A stretch of DNA of 22,348 bases. Origin: Methylocystis sp. (GTDB lineage: Bacteria; Pseudomonadota; Alphaproteobacteria; Rhizobiales; Beijerinckiaceae). This document shows, in pieces, positions 1-6,532 of this stretch (position 1 is the stretch's first letter; every line of letters begins with the position of its first letter). Where the stretch lies: NCBI GenBank assembly GCA_023253795.1, contig JALRFG010000014.1:1-22348 (forward strand), read 5' to 3'. Under the pieces are notes generated by a model. It worked only from the letters and a program-made list of their open reading frames with translations, was not told where the DNA came from and made no database searches. Position numbers and translations under genes: made by a program.

Positions 1-104
1 ATGTCGTCAGACTTTCTCTGGGGCCGCGGATATTGCGCGCCGATACGGCCGCCGTGGCTGCGCTGGCCGTGGTCCAGGCGACCCTGGGCGACTGGCGGCG
101 GTGA
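1..104 (+). CDS. rsmE: RsmE, 16S rRNA (uracil-1498-N3)-methyltransferase, C-terminal end only
   Basis: This is the last 34 codons or so of a gene that begins upstream of the window. The reading frame has codons starting at base 3 and stops at TGA 102-104. It reads ...LSLGPRILRADTAA..., ending in ALGDWRR-like residues. The LGPRILRxETA block is the C-terminal knot signature of the SPOUT-fold methyltransferase RsmE, which methylates U1498 of 16S rRNA using S-adenosylmethionine. From general knowledge, rsmE next to a class III gshA is a common arrangement in Hyphomicrobiales, and gshA follows here on the opposite strand. The assignment rests on this short tail plus the neighbourhood, so it is probable rather than certain. 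Confidence 0.75.
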   Translation, partial: VVRLSLGPRILRADTAAVAALAVVQATLGDWRR

Positions 105-327
105 AAGTTTTTTTCGAATAAACCAAAAATAAATATTTCAGTGGTTTTATCCACTTGTGACAATTGTGACGCATCCCATACGACACGATCCTGCCACGAT
201 GTTTGGTTTGAGTAACGTGAGTGAACACGGCGACGCCTGAAAAGGTCTCTTCGCCGGCGACCAACAGATCGGGCCATGACGCGCACATCCCTTCGAGGAC
301 GGCGTCGATGGATCGGAGACAAATCGT

Positions 328-648
328 ATGACTTTTGCCGCAGGCCGCTTCTCGTTCCGTGATCACGCTTCTGCCGCCTGTGCGGTCATGCTTGTCGCGC
401 TTGGGGCCATCGCCCCCGCGCACGCCGAGGACGCCGGCAATTGCGCCCGCTACGGCGCTGATTACGTTGCTGTTTCTGGATCAACCGGTTGCGTCAAGAT
501 TGGCGGCCATGTGCGCGCCGCCAAACCGGCCTCGCCGGCGCTCGCCTATACCTCGTCGCAGGACGGCCTGTTCCAGACCGCCTCGAATGCGCCCAATCTG
601 GCGTCGTTCCCGCCCTTCCGGCTGTTGAACGAAATGCTGCCCCGCTAA
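328..648 (+). CDS. Small secreted porin-like protein (106 aa), possible porin remnant
   Basis: The product begins with a signal peptide: Arg-containing start, hydrophobic core at about residues 15-31, and AHA cleavage site near residue 33. The mature start, GNCARYGADYVAVSGSTGC followed by VKIGGHVR, resembles the N-terminus of alphaproteobacterial general porins (Omp2/RopA type), which begin with C-x-x-YG...PGT-x-C-xKIGGYVR. It keeps the two conserved cysteines (C39 and C55). A real porin continues for roughly 300-400 residues as a 16-strand barrel. Here only about 73 mature residues remain, and the Pro/Ala-rich tail after residue 65 looks unlike a porin. It could be a decayed porin gene or a small periplasmic protein that kept the disulfide-bonded N-terminal motif. 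A GGAG lies 11 nt before the ATG. It sits between rsmE and gshA, converging with gshA at a 12-nt gap. Confidence 0.6.
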   Translation: MTFAAGRFSFRDHASAACAVMLVALGAIAPAHAEDAGNCARYGADYVAVSGSTGCVKIGGHVRAAKPASPALAYTSSQDGLFQTASNAPNLASFPPFRLLNEMLPR

Positions 649-660
649 ACTCAGCGGCGC

Positions 661-2049
661 TTACATCGTCATAAGGCAATCCGAAAAGGCGCGGTCGATC
701 GATCCGCGCCATTTTTCGTTGTAGGCGTCCAGTCGATGCTGGGCGAGGCTCTTGCCAGCGTCGACAATCGCGTGCAGCGGCGCGAGATGGATGGTTTCGT
801 CTTCGCCGTCAGCGTTACGGCGCGCCCGGCGGACGAGGCCGCGCCCGGCGATGGCGAGGGTGTCGCGCGCGATCTCGCGAACCGAGCGACCATTGATTTG
901 CGCCGCAAGGCCCTGCGTCGGCACATCGGCGCGCAGGGCTTCACGCGCTGCGGCGCTCCAGCCTTTGGCGAGTTCATAGGCTTCGTCGAGCGCAACTGAA
1001 TCGTAATACAGGCCGGCGAACAGCGCCGCGAGCGCGGTCATATGCGTGCGCGGTCCGCCATCGGCGCCGCGCATCTCAAGATAGGTCTTGAGGCGCACTT
1101 CGGGAAAAATCGTCGAGAGGTGATTGGCCCAGTCGGACAGCACGGCGCGCTCGCCCGGAAGTTGCGGCAGCTTGCCATCCAGCAGATCGCGGAAACTGGC
1201 GCCGGCGACATCGTGATAAACATCGCCGCGCTTGACGAAATACATCGGCACATCGAGCGCATAATCGACATAGCGCTCGAAGCCGAAACCGGATTCGAAT
1301 GCGAAAGGCAACATGCCGGTGCGGTCCGGATCAGTGTCGCGCCAGATGAAGGAGCGTTCCGAGAGACGGCCCGTCGGTATGCCGTCGAGAAAGGGCGAAT
1401 TGGCGAAAAGCGCCGTGACGATTGGCTGCAAGGCCAGTCCGACGCGCATTTTCTTGACCATGTCGGCTTCGCTGACAAAGTCGAGATTGACCTGCACCGT
1501 CGCGGTGCGAAACATCATGTCGAGGCCGCGTGAACCGACCTTCGGCATGTATTTCGTCATAATCGCATAACGCTGCTTGGGCATGACGGGCGTTTGCGCG
1601 CGCGACCATTTCGGACTGCTTCCGAGATCAAGGAATTCGACGCCGATCTCGCGTGCGACCGTACGCAGCGCCGTAAAATGCTGGTTCAGCTCTTGTGCAG
1701 TTTCATGCGCGTCGAGGAGCGGCGCGCCGGAGAGTTCGAATTGTCCGCCGGGTTCGAGCGAGATGGCTCCGCCGCCTTGCAAATCGGCCAGACCGATGAG
1801 CGCGTCCCGATCCATGATCGGCTCCCAGCCAATTTGCGCCTGCAAGCCTTCAAGCAAAGCGCGAATGCCGCCGCGATCCTTGACGCCATCATAGGGAACG
1901 GGAGTCAGCGTATCCTTATAGAAAGGGATTTTCTCGTGTTCGGTGCCGATGCGCAGCGTCGCGCCGGCGCCTTTGCAGCCAGCTTCGAGCCATTGAACGA
2001 GCGCGTCTCGGGAGTCGATGGGCGTTGTGTCGGATACGTCGCGAGCCAT
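661..2049 (-). CDS. gshA: Glutamate-cysteine ligase GshA (plant/alphaproteobacterial class)
   Basis: This enzyme joins L-glutamate and L-cysteine using ATP to give gamma-glutamylcysteine, the first and rate-limiting step of glutathione synthesis in the cytosol. The 462-residue protein has the usual length of the GCS2-type class shared by plants and alphaproteobacteria. It shows that class's motifs: IGTEHEK at residues 34-40, ISLEPGGQFELSGAP at 96-110, the MFRTATVQVNLDF strand that lines the active site, and LKTYLEMRGAD in the C-terminal half. The ATG at 2049 has no strong Shine-Dalgarno sequence directly before it. A GGAAG motif lies about 12 nt upstream inside a small GAAGA/TCTTC hairpin (2050-2065). 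There is no obvious terminator between it and the convergent small gene. The identification is secure. Confidence 0.95.
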   Translation of the reverse strand: MARDVSDTTPIDSRDALVQWLEAGCKGAGATLRIGTEHEKIPFYKDTLTPVPYDGVKDRGGIRALLEGLQAQIGWEPIMDRDALIGLADLQGGGAISLEPGGQFELSGAPLLDAHETAQELNQHFTALRTVAREIGVEFLDLGSSPKWSRAQTPVMPKQRYAIMTKYMPKVGSRGLDMMFRTATVQVNLDFVSEADMVKKMRVGLALQPIVTALFANSPFLDGIPTGRLSERSFIWRDTDPDRTGMLPFAFESGFGFERYVDYALDVPMYFVKRGDVYHDVAGASFRDLLDGKLPQLPGERAVLSDWANHLSTIFPEVRLKTYLEMRGADGGPRTHMTALAALFAGLYYDSVALDEAYELAKGWSAAAREALRADVPTQGLAAQINGRSVREIARDTLAIAGRGLVRRARRNADGEDETIHLAPLHAIVDAGKSLAQHRLDAYNEKWRGSIDRAFSDCLMTM

Positions 2050-2224
2050 GAAGAGAAAAATCTTCCACTATCGAGGATCGGCGCCGGCGGATGTGGCCGG
2101 ATGTGTCGCCGGATATGTCACATGGCTGAGGCGCGGTGGCGTCGCCTGCAGGATATGGCCTGAGCGCGTGACGACGAATGGCTTGCCGGAAAAGCCGGCG
2201 CCGCGCAAGAGCCTGGGCGAAAGG

Positions 2225-2243
2225 GCCGGGCAAAGAGCCCGGC
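2225..2243 (-). terminator. Probable terminator hairpin after the TPR lipoprotein gene
   Basis: A perfect 7-bp stem, GCCGGGC (2225-2231) and GCCCGGC (2237-2243), closes an AAAGA loop. It lies 10 bases past the stop codon of the minus-strand TPR gene. On the minus strand it is followed by CCTTTCG, so the U-tract is weak. The rest of the interval 2050-2253 shows no gene, only three imperfect copies of a GGATGTG-containing unit at 2085-2119. Confidence 0.6.
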
Positions 2244-2253
2244 GCCAGAGGCG

Positions 2254-3126
2254 TCAGCTACGCGACGCGCGCGGCGGAGCCGGTTGCGAGGGATCGATCT
2301 GCTGGGCGCGCTGATAGGCTTCCTTGGCCTTTTGCGCATTGCCGCTCTTGTCATAGGCGAGGCCGAGCCAGGCCCATGCCAGCGCGCTCTTGTTATTGAC
2401 GTTGAGCGCCGCGTTAAAATCCTCGATCGCCTTGTCATATTTGCCAAGCGCGACAAGGCTCTCGCCGCGCGCCTGATAGGGCGCCGCGACGAAGGGATCG
2501 CGATCGATGGCGTTGTCAAAATCGCTGACCGCCCGCGTGTCGTCGCCGCGCTTCTGATTAACCAGGCCGCGGGCGTGGAAAGCCTGCGCGTTCTCGGGAT
2601 TCAGCCGAATGGCGGTGTTGAGATCGTTCAGCGCCTGATCGTAGCCGCCGCGCGCGCGTTCAAGATTGGCGCGGCCGACATAGGCCGGGGCATGATTGGG
2701 ATTGACCTGGATCGCATGGTCAAAATCATTGCGGGCGGCGTCGTTCTGTCCCATCTGCCGATAGGCGAGGGCGCGGTTGGTGTAGGCCGCTGCGCTGTTG
2801 GGATCGAGTTTGATCGCCTGCGAAAAATCGTTCACCGCATCGGAGAAATTGCCGGCGCGGGCATAGGCGGCGCCACGGGTGTTGTAAGCCTCGGCGCTCG
2901 ACGGATTGCGTTTGATGACGTCGGTCAGCGACTCTATATTGGCCGCTGAGGAACGCGAATCCGCATCCGAGATTTCGGCGATGCCGCGTCCGGGCGGACG
3001 AATGCCGGTTGCGGTTTCGCAGCCGGCCAGTGACAGCAGCGCCAGCGTCGCGATGCCGGCGCGGCGCATGTCGAACAGATTACAGGAAAACGGGCGACGC
3101 TCCGCCGCCGCATGGCGAAAGCCCAT
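2254..3126 (-). CDS. TPR-repeat lipoprotein
   Basis: The protein carries a lipoprotein signal sequence, with a hydrophobic run and lipobox LAGC after MRRAGIATLALLS, so it is probably lipid-anchored in the outer membrane. After a linker it has six consecutive tetratricopeptide repeats of 34-35 residues. Examples are AYNTRGAAYARAGNFSDAV and AYTNRALAYRQMGQNDAA, each ending in a D/N-P-N/E type turn. TPRs form a helical solenoid for protein-protein contacts, and comparable lipoproteins (NlpI-like) serve as periplasmic scaffolds. The actual partner is unknown. Three starts are possible: TTG 3144, ATG 3126 and ATG 3069. I prefer 3126 because GAGAGGG lies 6 nt before it. The 3069 start would give a more classical short signal peptide but has no clear ribosome binding site. 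A short C-terminal Pro/Arg tail follows the last repeat. Confidence 0.85.
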   Translation of the reverse strand: MGFRHAAAERRPFSCNLFDMRRAGIATLALLSLAGCETATGIRPPGRGIAEISDADSRSSAANIESLTDVIKRNPSSAEAYNTRGAAYARAGNFSDAVNDFSQAIKLDPNSAAAYTNRALAYRQMGQNDAARNDFDHAIQVNPNHAPAYVGRANLERARGGYDQALNDLNTAIRLNPENAQAFHARGLVNQKRGDDTRAVSDFDNAIDRDPFVAAPYQARGESLVALGKYDKAIEDFNAALNVNNKSALAWAWLGLAYDKSGNAQKAKEAYQRAQQIDPSQPAPPRASRS

Positions 3127-3204
3127 GCTAAACCCTCTCAGCAATAATCGGACACGCCGATGACTGGCTGATTGTTAGCCGCGTCAACCTTAACAAATTG
3201 TGCG

Positions 3205-3227
3205 TTGCCGGATAAAAACAACGGCAA
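3205..3227 (-). terminator. Weak hairpin downstream of rpsU, possible terminator
   Basis: TTGCCG (3205-3210) and CGGCAA (3222-3227) form a 6-bp inverted repeat around an 11-nt AT-rich spacer, 7 bases past the rpsU stop. There is no clean U-run after the stem on the minus strand, so it may be only a transcript-end hairpin. Confidence 0.3.
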
Positions 3228-3234
3228 ATCGCGT

Positions 3235-3468
3235 TTAGCGGCCGACCGTCTTGGCCTTGACCGGCAGCAGGCCCTCGCGCTGCAACTTCTTGCGGGCGAG
3301 TTTGCGGGCGCGGCGGACGGCTTCAGCCTTCTCGCGGGCGCGCTTCTCGGACGGCTTCTCATAATGGCCGCGCAGCTTCATTTCGCGGAAAATGCCTTCG
3401 CGCTGCATCTTTTTCTTCAGCGCTTTCAGAGCCTGATCGACATTGTTGTCGCGAACGAGAACTTGCAC
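3235..3468 (-). CDS. rpsU: 30S ribosomal protein S21
   Basis: S21 binds the 30S platform near the anti-Shine-Dalgarno end of 16S rRNA and helps translation initiation. The 77-residue product starts QVLVRDNNVDQALKALKKKM, which is the strongly conserved S21 core, and ends in a basic Arg/Lys-rich tail (EKRAREKAEAVRRARKLARKK). The frame stays open upstream to an ATG at 3501, but the conserved protein begins exactly at the GTG at 3468. AGGATGG stands just before that GTG, so I take it as the start. The gene is alone on its strand and divergent from the zinc cluster. Its upstream region is rich in inverted repeats, described separately. Confidence 0.93.
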   Translation of the reverse strand: MQVLVRDNNVDQALKALKKKMQREGIFREMKLRGHYEKPSEKRAREKAEAVRRARKLARKKLQREGLLPVKAKTVGR

Positions 3469-3535
3469 GAAACCATCCTGTGTCTGGAGCCCTGCCGGCA
3501 ATGGCGGGGAGCGTTCAAAAAGTAATAGAAAGCTG

Positions 3536-3676
3536 GGCGCTAACGGAGCGCCTGACCCGTAGGGCGGGGAGATACCAGAGTCCGCAGGCGCTGTAAATTC
3601 CCCTCACGCGGGAAACCGGGGTCGCGTCCGCTTATTCCCCGCCCCTGTGCTTGCTCGGCGCTTGCCCACAGCGCCG
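3536..3676. repeat. Palindrome-rich intergenic element between rpsU and the zinc cluster
   Basis: This divergent intergenic stretch holds several exact inverted repeats. GGCGCT/AGCGCC forms a tight hairpin at 3536-3552 with a 5-nt loop. AGCGCCTG (3547-3554) also pairs with CAGGCGCT (3585-3592), so the two pairings exclude each other. GGGCGGGGA (3562-3570) matches TCCCCGCCC (3636-3644) as a 9-bp arm pair enclosing 65 nt. Inside that, CCCC (3600-3603) or ACGCG (3606-3610) can pair with GGGG (3618-3621) or CGCGT (3623-3627). CGGCGCT/AGCGCCG forms a further 7-bp pair at 3656-3676. It could be a structured rpsU leader, a small RNA, or DNA operators. The sequence does not match any RNA family I can recognise. 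Confidence 0.5.
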
Positions 3677-3688
3677 TTACTTTATAAC
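3662..3688 (+). promoter_or_regulatory. Promoter of the zinc cluster
   Basis: A -10 element TATAAC (3683-3688, five of six consensus bases) is preceded by TTGCCC (3662-3667) at a slightly short spacing of 15 nt. Transcription would start about 7 bases later, at or next to the ATG at 3697. No Shine-Dalgarno sequence fits between them, so the first gene may be translated from a leaderless transcript. Confidence 0.5.
3676..3688 (+). promoter_or_regulatory. Zur-like operator overlapping the -10 element
   Basis: GTTACTTTATAAC, inside the slightly longer inverted repeat CGTTA-CTTTA-TAACG (3675-3689), agrees at 10 of 13 positions with the GTTATAnTATAAC type of palindrome bound by the zinc uptake regulator Zur in alphaproteobacteria. 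It covers the -10 box of the zinc-import cluster, the expected position for zinc-dependent repression. The consensus is recalled, not searched, and the zur gene itself is not in this window. Confidence 0.6.
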
Positions 3689-3696
3689 GTTTTCCG

Positions 3697-3933
3697 ATGA
3701 GCCGCACCTCCCCCATCGATCCTGCGCCGGCGGGCCATCTGGCCGGCGGCGGCCATCTCCATGATTTTCATGAGCATTCTCATGATCATGCGCATGATTC
3801 CGTCGCCCCCGGAATGAAAGACGCGACCCTGCGCGCCGCCTCGCTGCTCGGGCGATCGGCGATCGGGCGTCTGGCTTATCTTTCTCTGTTGCTCGCGACG
3901 CTATGGGCGAGCGTATTTTGGGCGTTGCATTGA
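3697..3933 (+). CDS. His-rich single-helix membrane microprotein heading the zinc operon
   Basis: I do not recognise this 78-residue protein as a named family. Residues 14-33 contain eight histidines in a HLHDFHEHSHDHAHD-type run, typical of zinc-binding loops. Residues 59-78 form one hydrophobic, Trp-containing segment (YLSLLLATLWASVFWAL) that ends the protein at a final His. It would be a one-pass membrane protein with a metal-binding tail. Arg residues just before the helix (LLGRSAIGR) suggest a cytoplasmic His-rich side. It follows the Zur-like operator directly. Its last codons overlap the ATPase gene by 31 nt, so translation is probably coupled. A role as zinc buffer, sensor or transporter accessory is inference from position and composition. 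The start ATG lacks a Shine-Dalgarno sequence. Confidence 0.7.
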   Translation: MSRTSPIDPAPAGHLAGGGHLHDFHEHSHDHAHDSVAPGMKDATLRAASLLGRSAIGRLAYLSLLLATLWASVFWALH

Positions 3934-4715
3934 CCTCCGCTCACACCGCCGTCGCGCCGGGGCCGATCCGGCTGGTCAATCTGACGCTGGGCTATGATCG
4001 GCATCCCGCCGTCCACCATCTCGACGGGGTGATCGCGCCGGGCGCCGCGCTGGCGGTCTGCGGCCCCAATGGCGCCGGCAAATCCACTCTGCTCAAGGCG
4101 CTGGCTGGTCTCCTCGCGCCGCTGGGCGGCCATATTGAACGGATGGGCGGCGGGCCACGCGATGTCGCCTATTTGCCTCAGCTCACCGATATCGACCGCA
4201 GTTTTCCCATTGATCTTCGTGATTTCGTCGCTCTGGGCGCAACCCGCCGCGCGGGTCTGTTTGGCCGCATCGCCGCCGATGAGACGGTGCGTGTGACGCG
4301 CGCTCTTCATCGTGTCGGCCTCGACGGGCTGGAGGAGCGTCCGATCGGCACGCTTTCGGGCGGACAGATGCAGCGCGCGCTGTTTGCGCGGTTGATCGTT
4401 CAGGATCAGCCGGTGATTTTGCTCGACGAGCCCTTCGGCGCCATTGATGAGGCGACGGCGAGCGACCTTCTCGGGCTGATTTCGGAATGGATCGCCGAGG
4501 GACGCAGCGTTGTCGCCGTGCTGCATGATCTTGATCTCGCCCGGCGCGCTTTTCCGCAAACCCTCTTGCTGGCGCGTCAGCGCATCGCCTGGGGGGCGAC
4601 AGCCGAAACATTGACGCCGGAAAATCTCGCCCGCGCCCGCGCCATGTCCGCAGCCTATGATAAAGACGCGCGCGAATGCCTGATCGACGAGACCGAGGCG
4701 CATGATCACGCATGA
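3903..4715 (+). CDS. znuC: Zinc ABC transporter ATP-binding protein (ZnuC/AztA type)
   Basis: This is the cytosolic ATPase that powers zinc uptake through the neighbouring permease. Visible motifs in order are Walker A GPNGAGKST, the Q-loop region YLPQ, signature LSGGQ, Walker B VILLDEP and switch HD in VLHDLDLA. That is a complete, active-looking nucleotide-binding domain of 270 residues. Stretches such as DIDRSFPIDLRDFVALG and HDLDLARRAFPQTLLLAR resemble, from memory, the AztA branch described in Paracoccus more than E. coli ZnuC. The start is uncertain: ATG 3903 lies inside the preceding gene without a ribosome binding site, and TTG 3930 overlapping its stop is an alternative. Its own stop overlaps the permease start as ATGA at 4712. 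It may be repressed by zinc through the operator at 3676. Confidence 0.92.
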   Translation: MGERILGVALTSAHTAVAPGPIRLVNLTLGYDRHPAVHHLDGVIAPGAALAVCGPNGAGKSTLLKALAGLLAPLGGHIERMGGGPRDVAYLPQLTDIDRSFPIDLRDFVALGATRRAGLFGRIAADETVRVTRALHRVGLDGLEERPIGTLSGGQMQRALFARLIVQDQPVILLDEPFGAIDEATASDLLGLISEWIAEGRSVVAVLHDLDLARRAFPQTLLLARQRIAWGATAETLTPENLARARAMSAAYDKDARECLIDETEAHDHA

Positions 4716-5581
4716 TCGCTGAAATTTTCATCACGCCCTTCGCCGATTATGAATTCATGCGCCGCGCCTTGATCGGTTCGGTGGCGCTGGCGCTCTCCGG
4801 CGCGCCGCTGGGCGTCTTTCTGATCCTGCGACGCATGTCGCTGGCCGGCGACGCGCTCTCGCACGCCATCCTGCCCGGCGCCGCAGTTGGTTATCTTGTC
4901 GCTGGCCTGTCCTTACCGGCGATGACGTTTGGCGGGCTTGTGGCCGGCTTGCTGATCGCCTTCGCCACCGGTCTGGCGTCACGTTTCACGACCTTGCGCG
5001 AGGACGCGTCTCTGGCCGCCTTCTATCTCGTTTCGCTGGCGCTGGGCGTGACGCTGGTGTCGTTGCGTGGCTCCAATGTCGATTTGCTGCATGTGTTGTT
5101 TGGTTCTGTCGTTGGTCTGGATGACGCCGCGCTGATCCTGCTTGCCGGCGTTTCAACCCTGACGCTTGCGACGCTGGCCATTTTCTACCGTGCGCTGGTG
5201 CTTGATACGCTCGATCCCATGTTTTTGCGTCAGACCAGCGCAGTGGGCGAAGCGATTCCGTTTTTGTTTCTCGCGCTTGTCGTCCTGAATCTTGTCGCTG
5301 GCTTTCATGCGCTCGGCACCTTGATGGCGGTGGGATTGATTATGTTGCCGGCGGCGGCGGCGCGGCTGTGGACCGTGCGGCTGGCGGCGACTCTGCCGCT
5401 ATCCGCCGCCATTGGCGCAATCTGCGCCTACGCCGGTCTTGTCTATTCGAATGAAACCGGCGCCCCGACGGGGCCGGCGATCATTCTCGCGGCCGGAATC
5501 GTTTATTTTATATCGCTGGTGTTTGGCCGGGCCGGGGGGCTGCTGCGTCTGCGCCGTCCGCGCCGGCATCTTGAAGGATGA
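4712..5581 (+). CDS. znuB: Zinc ABC transporter permease (ZnuB/AztB type)
   Basis: This integral membrane subunit forms the zinc channel with the ATPase. The 289 residues are mostly hydrophobic, with about eight membrane segments, and belong to the ABC-3 permease family. Family motifs seen are LRRMSLAGDALSHAILPGAA near the N-terminus, SLRGSNVDLLHVLFG in the middle, and GTLMAVGLIMLPAAAARLW, which includes the loop that docks on the ATPase. A 4-nt ATGA overlap with the ATPase gene and near-contact with the binding-protein gene show that the three are one translation unit. Substrate preference for zinc, rather than manganese or iron, is inferred from the Zur-like site and the zinc-type partner genes. 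Confidence 0.92.
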   Translation: MIAEIFITPFADYEFMRRALIGSVALALSGAPLGVFLILRRMSLAGDALSHAILPGAAVGYLVAGLSLPAMTFGGLVAGLLIAFATGLASRFTTLREDASLAAFYLVSLALGVTLVSLRGSNVDLLHVLFGSVVGLDDAALILLAGVSTLTLATLAIFYRALVLDTLDPMFLRQTSAVGEAIPFLFLALVVLNLVAGFHALGTLMAVGLIMLPAAAARLWTVRLAATLPLSAAIGAICAYAGLVYSNETGAPTGPAIILAAGIVYFISLVFGRAGGLLRLRRPRRHLEG

Positions 5582-5586
5582 GGCTC

Positions 5587-6477
5587 ATGACAAAGCGCCG
5601 ATTTTTGCTTGCCGTTTTGTGCGCTGTTCTCGCCGGCGTCGCGCCCGCATCTGCGCAACCGGCGCCAAAGGAAAAATTGCCGGTTGTGGCCAGCTTCTCG
5701 ATCATTGGCGATCTTGTGCGACAGGTCGGCGGCAACCGCGTTTCCGTCACGACGATTGTTGGCCCCGATAGCGATGCGCATGTCTATCAGACAAGCCCGG
5801 TGGACGGGCGGAAGATCGCCGAGGCGCGGATTATCTTCGTCAATGGACTCGATTTCGAGGGATGGCTCCAGCGTCTGATCGATGCAACAAAAAATCATGG
5901 CTTGCTTGTGCCGCTTGGCAATGGCGTCAAGGCGCGCAGCCATGAAGAAGGCGTCGATCCGCACGCCTGGCAGGATGTGGCCAACGCCAAAATCTATGTC
6001 GAAGAAATTCGCGACGGGCTCGCACGCGTCGACCCCGACGGCGCCGAAATATATGAAGAGAACGCCCGCGCCTATATCGACGAACTGAAGGCGCTTGATG
6101 AAGAGATCGTCAAGACGGTGAACGCAATCCCGCAGGCGCGCCGCCGGGTTGTTTCAACCCATGACGCCTTCGGTTATTTTTCGGCGCGATACGGAATCGT
6201 CTTTCTGGCGCCGCAGGGCGTTTCGACGGAAAGCGAGCCGAGCGCCAAGGATATCGCCCGCATTATTGACGATGTGCGGGACAACAAGGTTCCGGCGGTG
6301 TTTCTGGAGAATGTCTCGGATCCGCGGCTGGCGAAACGGATTGCGGCGGAGACCGGGGCCCGGCTGGGCGGCACGCTCTATTCTGATACGCTCAGCGACG
6401 CCAAAGGCGACGGCGCCACCTATATCGACATGATGCGCCACAATGTGAAAGAACTGGAAAAAGCGCTGGCGCCCTGA
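5587..6477 (+). CDS. znuA: Periplasmic zinc-binding protein of the ABC transporter (ZnuA/AztC type)
   Basis: This solute-binding protein of cluster A-I captures zinc in the periplasm and delivers it to the permease. A classical signal peptide (MTKRRFLLAVLCAVLAG...ASA) is followed by two lobes. The expected 3-His/1-Asp zinc site is visible, numbered from this start: H65 (SDAHVY), H126 (DPHAW), H192 (STHDAFGYF) and D267 (YSDTLS). The usual His-rich flexible loop of E. coli ZnuA is absent. This and motifs such as FLAPQGVSTESEPSAKDIA point to the AztC branch. I chose ATG 5587 because GAAGGA lies 8 nt before it. The ATG at 5578, overlapping the permease stop, would place that motif right against the start. 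No aztD-like chaperone gene follows; a G3E GTPase gene does. Confidence 0.92.
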   Translation: MTKRRFLLAVLCAVLAGVAPASAQPAPKEKLPVVASFSIIGDLVRQVGGNRVSVTTIVGPDSDAHVYQTSPVDGRKIAEARIIFVNGLDFEGWLQRLIDATKNHGLLVPLGNGVKARSHEEGVDPHAWQDVANAKIYVEEIRDGLARVDPDGAEIYEENARAYIDELKALDEEIVKTVNAIPQARRRVVSTHDAFGYFSARYGIVFLAPQGVSTESEPSAKDIARIIDDVRDNKVPAVFLENVSDPRLAKRIAAETGARLGGTLYSDTLSDAKGDGATYIDMMRHNVKELEKALAP

Positions 6478-6532
6478 GCGGGATCGTCCAGGGCCGCCCA
6501 TATCTTTCCGCCAGAAGAGGTCAGGACAGGCG

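Noticed and set aside
7..423. 138-aa minus-strand ORF at the window start
   Set aside because: It runs antisense through the rsmE tail, the intergenic region and the signal-peptide region of the porin-like gene, with low-complexity Arg/Pro composition and no recognisable motif.
2085..2119. Tandem repeat of a GGATGTG unit
   Set aside because: Only three imperfect copies with uneven spacing (10 and 12 nt); no sign of CRISPR or functional iterons.
3562..3644. SRP RNA, RNase P RNA or 6S RNA in the rpsU upstream region
   Set aside because: The structured region lacks the SRP GGAAG/GCAGCC core and the RNase P signature GAGGAAAGTCC; no 6S-like extended hairpin with a central bubble could be drawn with confidence.
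3876..4709. 277-aa minus-strand ORF across the zinc ATPase gene
   Set aside because: Antisense frame of a gene with complete ABC ATPase motifs.
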